Program-made: the position numbers and the translations under genes
Notes under the pieces: model-generated
Databases searched by the model: none
What the model saw: only the letters and a program-made list of their open reading frames with translations
Told to the model about the DNA's origin: nothing
Part shown: in pieces, positions 3,906-7,045 of the stretch
Position numbering within the stretch: the first letter of the stretch is position 1
Layout: every line of letters begins with the position of its first letter
DNA from: Solirubrobacterales bacterium
GTDB taxonomy: Bacteria; Actinomycetota; Thermoleophilia; Solirubrobacterales; Solirubrobacteraceae
Reading direction: 5' to 3'
Length of the DNA stretch: 7,045 nt
NCBI GenBank assembly: GCA_017354065.1
Contig: JAFMRN010000123.1
Location: 1-7,045 of the forward strand

Positions 3906-6468
3906 ACTCGTCTGCTTCGTCGGGCTCGTCCGCTGCTGCTGGCGGCGGCGGATCCTCGGCCGGCAGCTCCTGCGCGGGCGTGTCGTCGACGGTCGCCGCA
4001 TCCTCTTCCTTCTCAGCGACAAGCGCGACCGCTGAGACCTGGTCGTCGTCACGGATGTTCATCAGGCGCACACCCTGGGAGGCGCGGCCATATCGGCTGA
4101 TCCCGCGTACCGACGTGCGCTGGACCATCCCGGCCTGGGAGATGAACACCAGCTCCTGGTGCTCGCGCACGACCGCGGCACCGGCCAGCGCGCCCTTGTT
4201 CTCGGTGATCGTGATCGTCTTGACGCCCATCGTGTCGCGGCCCTTGACGGGATACTCGGAGATCGGGGTGCGCTTGCCGTAGCCGTTCAGGGTGACGACC
4301 AGCAGCTCCTGCTCGTCGTTGGCGACGTCCATTGACAGGACCGCGTTGTCCGGCTGACCGACGTTCATGCCCCTTACGCCGCTGGTGTCGCGGCCGGTGG
4401 CGCGTACCCGCTCCTCAGAGAAGCGGGCCGCCTGACCGGAGCGCGAGACCATGATCACGTCGTCCTCACCGCTGGTCCGGCGCACGGCGATCAGCTCATC
4501 GTCGTCGCGGATGTTGATCGCGATGATGCCGTCGGCCTTGATCGGCGTGTTGTAGGCCGGGAACTCGGTCTTCTTGACCAGGCCCTGGCGCGTGGCGAAC
4601 ACCAGGTACTTGCCCTCTGAGAAGTCGCGCGTGGAGAGCACTGACTGGACGCGCTCGTCCTCGCGCAGCGGCAGTACGTTGACCAGCGCGCGGCCCTTGC
4701 TGGTGCGCGGCGCCTCAGGCAGGTCGTAGACCTTCTGGCGGTAGACCTTGCCTCTGTTGGTGAAGAACAGCAGGTAGTCATGGGTCGAGGAGACGAACAG
4801 GTGCTCTATGTAGTCGTCGTCCTTCAGGTCCATGCCGTTGATGCCGACGCCGCCACGGCGTTGCTGGCGGTAGGTGGACAGCGGCAGTGACTTGATGTAG
4901 CCGGAGCGGGTGATCGAGATCACCATGTTCTGCTCGGCGATCAGCTCCTCCAGGTCGATTTCACCCTCGGCGTGGGTGATCTCGGTGCGGCGCTCATCGC
5001 CGTGGGCCTGCGCGATCTCGGCCAGCTCCTCCTTGATGATCCCGAGCACCTTCTGCTCGTCGCCCAGGATCTCCCGGTAGTACTTGATCTTCTCCAGCAG
5101 CTCCGCATGCTCGGCCTTGAGCTTGTCGACCTCCAGGGCGGTCAGGCGGCTGAGGGTCAGCTGCAGGATCGCCTGGGCCTGGATCACGGTCAGCTCGAAC
5201 TTCTCAGTCAGCGCGGTGCGCGCGCTCTCGGGGTCGCGCGAGGCCCGGATCAGCGCGATCACCTCCTCGATGTTCGCTTGGGCGATCAGCAGGCCCTCGA
5301 GGATGTGAGCGCGCTCCTCAGCCTTCTTCAGCTCGTATTTGGTGCGCCGCACGATCACGTCGCGCTGGTGGTCGACGTACTGGGCCAGCGCCTCACGCAA
5401 TGACAGCGTGCGCGGCGTGCCGTCGACCAACGCCACCATGTTCACACCGAAGGTGCTCTGCAGCGAGGTGTGCTTGTAGAGCTTGTTGAGTACGACCTTG
5501 GGGATCGCGTCGCGCTTCAGCTCGATCACGATCCGCATCCCGTTGCGGTCGGACTCGTCGTTGAGGTCGGTGATCTCCGGGATCTTCTTGTCCAGGACCA
5601 GGTCCTTGATCTTCTCGATCAGGCCGCCGTCGCCGCCCTTGCGGACCTGGTAAGGCAGCTCCGTGACGACGATCGCCTCCTTGCCCTGGCCGACCGGCTC
5701 GATGTGGGCTCTGCCCTGCATCCGCACGCGGCCGCGGCCGGTCTCATACGCGTCCCGGATCCCGTCACGGCCGAGGATCAGGCCCGCGGTCGGAAAGTCC
5801 GGGCCCTTCACGTGGGTCATCAGCTCGTCGACGGTGATCGCCGGGTTGTCGATGTAGGCGACCGTCGCCGCGACGATCTCCTTCAGGTTGTGCGGCGGAA
5901 TGTTGGTCGCCATGCCGACCGCGATCCCGGCCGAGCCGTTGACCAGCAGGTTCGGGAAACGGGAGGGCAGGACCACCGGCTCCTGCGCGTTGCCGTCGTA
6001 GGTCGGGACAAAGTCGACGGTGTCCTTGTCGATGTCCCGCAGCATCTCCGTGGCGAGCTTCGACAGGCGCGCCTCCGTGTAACGCATCGCTGCCGCCGGC
6101 CAGCCATCGATGTTGCCGAAGTTGCCGTGCGGGTCGACCAGCGGCGCCCGCATTGAGAAGTCCTGGGCCTGCCGGACCAGGGTGTCGTAGATCGCGCTGT
6201 CGCCGTGGGGGTGGTACTCACCCATCACCTTGCCGACGATCTGCGCGCACTTGACGTGCTTGGGGTTGCGGCCCGGAGACGGCGCGAGCCCCATCTCGTT
6301 CATCGCGAACAGCACGCGTTTCTGGACGGGCTTGAGGCCGTCGCGTACGTCGGGCAGCGCGCGCCCGACGATGACCGACATGGCGTAGTCGAGATACGCC
6401 GAGCGCATCTCCTCCTCGAGCCCGCGGGGCTCGATGTTGCCGCCGCCGAGTGTGTCCAAAGTCGCCAT
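3904..6468 (-). CDS. gyrA: DNA gyrase subunit A
   Basis: GyrA cuts and rejoins the gate DNA segment in the A2B2 gyrase, which adds negative supercoils. The 854 residues are full length. The N-terminal breakage-reunion domain has the catalytic Tyr130 in AAAMRYTEARLS, preceded by Arg129. The quinolone-determining region reads GEYHPHGDSAIYDTLV, with Ser91 and Asp95 at the E. coli Ser83 and Asp87 positions. The tower and coiled-coil region follows (about 340-500). The C-terminal DNA-wrapping pinwheel starts near 505, with the GyrA box at 536-542 reading QRRGGVG instead of the usual QRRGGKG. The tail (about 820-854) is acidic and proline-rich. The upstream context is GNFGNIDGWP (115-124), where many GyrAs have GNFGSIDGDS. 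The start is supported by AGGA 8 nt upstream and 24 nt of spacing from gyrB. Identification is certain. Confidence 0.98.
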   Translation of the reverse strand: MATLDTLGGGNIEPRGLEEEMRSAYLDYAMSVIVGRALPDVRDGLKPVQKRVLFAMNEMGLAPSPGRNPKHVKCAQIVGKVMGEYHPHGDSAIYDTLVRQAQDFSMRAPLVDPHGNFGNIDGWPAAAMRYTEARLSKLATEMLRDIDKDTVDFVPTYDGNAQEPVVLPSRFPNLLVNGSAGIAVGMATNIPPHNLKEIVAATVAYIDNPAITVDELMTHVKGPDFPTAGLILGRDGIRDAYETGRGRVRMQGRAHIEPVGQGKEAIVVTELPYQVRKGGDGGLIEKIKDLVLDKKIPEITDLNDESDRNGMRIVIELKRDAIPKVVLNKLYKHTSLQSTFGVNMVALVDGTPRTLSLREALAQYVDHQRDVIVRRTKYELKKAEERAHILEGLLIAQANIEEVIALIRASRDPESARTALTEKFELTVIQAQAILQLTLSRLTALEVDKLKAEHAELLEKIKYYREILGDEQKVLGIIKEELAEIAQAHGDERRTEITHAEGEIDLEELIAEQNMVISITRSGYIKSLPLSTYRQQRRGGVGINGMDLKDDDYIEHLFVSSTHDYLLFFTNRGKVYRQKVYDLPEAPRTSKGRALVNVLPLREDERVQSVLSTRDFSEGKYLVFATRQGLVKKTEFPAYNTPIKADGIIAINIRDDDELIAVRRTSGEDDVIMVSRSGQAARFSEERVRATGRDTSGVRGMNVGQPDNAVLSMDVANDEQELLVVTLNGYGKRTPISEYPVKGRDTMGVKTITITENKGALAGAAVVREHQELVFISQAGMVQRTSVRGISRYGRASQGVRLMNIRDDDQVSAVALVAEKEEDAATVDDTPAQELPAEDPPPPAAADEPDEADE

Positions 6469-6476
6469 CGGTTACG

Positions 6477-6486
6477 TCCTGTTCCT
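6477..6486 (-). promoter_or_regulatory. gyrA ribosome binding site
   Basis: On the minus strand, AGGAACAGGA ends 8 nt before the gyrA ATG and gives two overlapping AGGA cores. It fixes the start at 6468 and contrasts with the leaderless-looking + strand genes. Confidence 0.7.
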
Positions 6487-6492
6487 TGTGAT

Positions 6493-7045
6493 CTAAACGT
6501 CGAGGTTGGCTACCGAGCGCGCGTTCTCCTCGATGAACGCACGACGCGGCTCTACCTGGTCACCCATCAGCATCGCGAACACGCGGTCCGCGGCGGAGGC
6601 GTCCTCCATCGTGACCTGCACGAGCGTCCGCGTGGACGGGTCCATCGTCGTCTCGCGCAACTCCTCGGGATCCATCTCGCCGAGGCCCTTGAAGCGGTAG
6701 TAGCTGACGCCCTTCTGGGAGACGTCGAGCACGGCCTGGCGCAGCTCCTCGAAGGACACCGCGTCGCTGGTCTCGTTCCCGTACTCCACGTTGAAGGGCG
6801 GCATCCCCACCAGCGCCACCAGCTCATCATGTACCTGGGTCAGCCGGCGGTACTCCTTAGCCTCCAGCACAGCCTTCGGCACGTGGTGGGTGGCGGCCAG
6901 ACCGGTCTTGGCCTCGGTCGTACGTACGACGATCTCAGTCTCGGACTGGCCGATCACGCTCGCGGAGTAGGCGTGGCCGTTCTCGCCGGCGTTCTCCAAC
7001 AGCTTCACCAGCTGATCCATGTCGGTGACGCTCTCCTCCAGCAGG
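6493..7045 (-). CDS. gyrB: DNA gyrase subunit B, C-terminal part (5' partial)
   Basis: The last ~184 residues of GyrB, the ATPase and TOPRIM subunit of gyrase; the rest lies beyond the right edge, and the in-frame ATG at 7020 is internal. The conserved end of the TOPRIM/tail region is clear: YYRFKGLGEMDPEELRETTM, then VTMEDASAADRVF, LMGDQVEPRRAFIEENA and the terminal VANLDV. The 116 visible residues before RFKGLGEM contain no PLY-type motif of the short GyrB form. They resemble the end of the extra domain found in long, Gram-negative-type GyrB proteins (EAKEYRRL...SFEELRQAVLDVSQKG against E. coli EYRDAL...SLKEALDWLVKESRRG). The stop is TAG, 24 nt before gyrA, so the two are one operon. The promoter is outside the window. 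Confidence 0.97.
   Translation of the reverse strand, partial: LLEESVTDMDQLVKLLENAGENGHAYSASVIGQSETEIVVRTTEAKTGLAATHHVPKAVLEAKEYRRLTQVHDELVALVGMPPFNVEYGNETSDAVSFEELRQAVLDVSQKGVSYYRFKGLGEMDPEELRETTMDPSTRTLVQVTMEDASAADRVFAMLMGDQVEPRRAFIEENARSVANLDV

Noticed and set aside
5470..6156. Long + strand ORF (228 codons) antisense to gyrA
   Set aside because: A shadow of gyrA caused by GC-rich third positions; the protein is repetitive in Val, Asp and Arg with no family features.
6184..6198. Quinolone-resistance substitutions in GyrA
   Set aside because: Ser91 and Asp95 are the sensitive-type residues, so the sequence gives no sign of target resistance.
6917..6930. Perfect 14-bp palindrome GTCGTACGTACGAC inside gyrB
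   Set aside because: It is explained by coding Val-Val-Arg-Thr-Thr in a GC-rich gene, and I see no second copy.

Overview
The window comes from a GC-rich bacterial chromosome with actinobacterial traits. Codons are strongly GC-biased, several starts look leaderless behind TANNNT boxes, and the DUF4446, DUF2277 and gyrase proteins are of types common in Actinobacteria. My best guess is Thermoleophilia (Solirubrobacterales-like), but that is family-level inference, not a match I could compute. There is no sign of an insertion sequence, prophage, CRISPR array, tRNA or rRNA.

Layout, left half (+ strand). The 3' part of a membrane-anchored extracellular protein with a CARDB-like C-terminus comes first (3-1037). 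A DUF4446 membrane protein (1077-1697) follows, overlapping pheA, prephenate dehydratase (1694-2548), by an ATGA. Next is an HNH-endonuclease-fold protein (2597-3214). A 408-bp stretch without a conventional gene (3215-3622) holds a promoter-like box, an exceptionally long Shine-Dalgarno sequence, a 14-codon ORF, a chain of abutting hairpins and a strong terminator-like hairpin. I read it as a candidate structured RNA or leader unit. A small DUF2277 protein (3623-3901) ends this half.

Layout, right half (- strand). gyrA (3904-6468) and the 3' end of gyrB (6493 to the window edge) form a gyrB-gyrA operon. It converges on the DUF2277 gene with only 2 bp between the stop codons, and one GC-rich hairpin covers both stops.

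How it fits together. gyrB and gyrA make the two subunits of DNA gyrase. pheA makes phenylpyruvate for phenylalanine synthesis. The others are conserved proteins of unknown or poorly known role. A gyrBA pair is often close to oriC (dnaA-dnaN-recF-gyrB-gyrA), so the window may be origin-proximal, but dnaA is not in view and I saw no DnaA-box cluster in the gap. On the + strand a repeated pattern stands out: stop codon, GC-rich hairpin without a U-tract, TANNNT box, then ATG 7-9 nt later with no ribosome binding site. gyrA has an ordinary Shine-Dalgarno, and the tiny ORF at 3300 has an extreme one.
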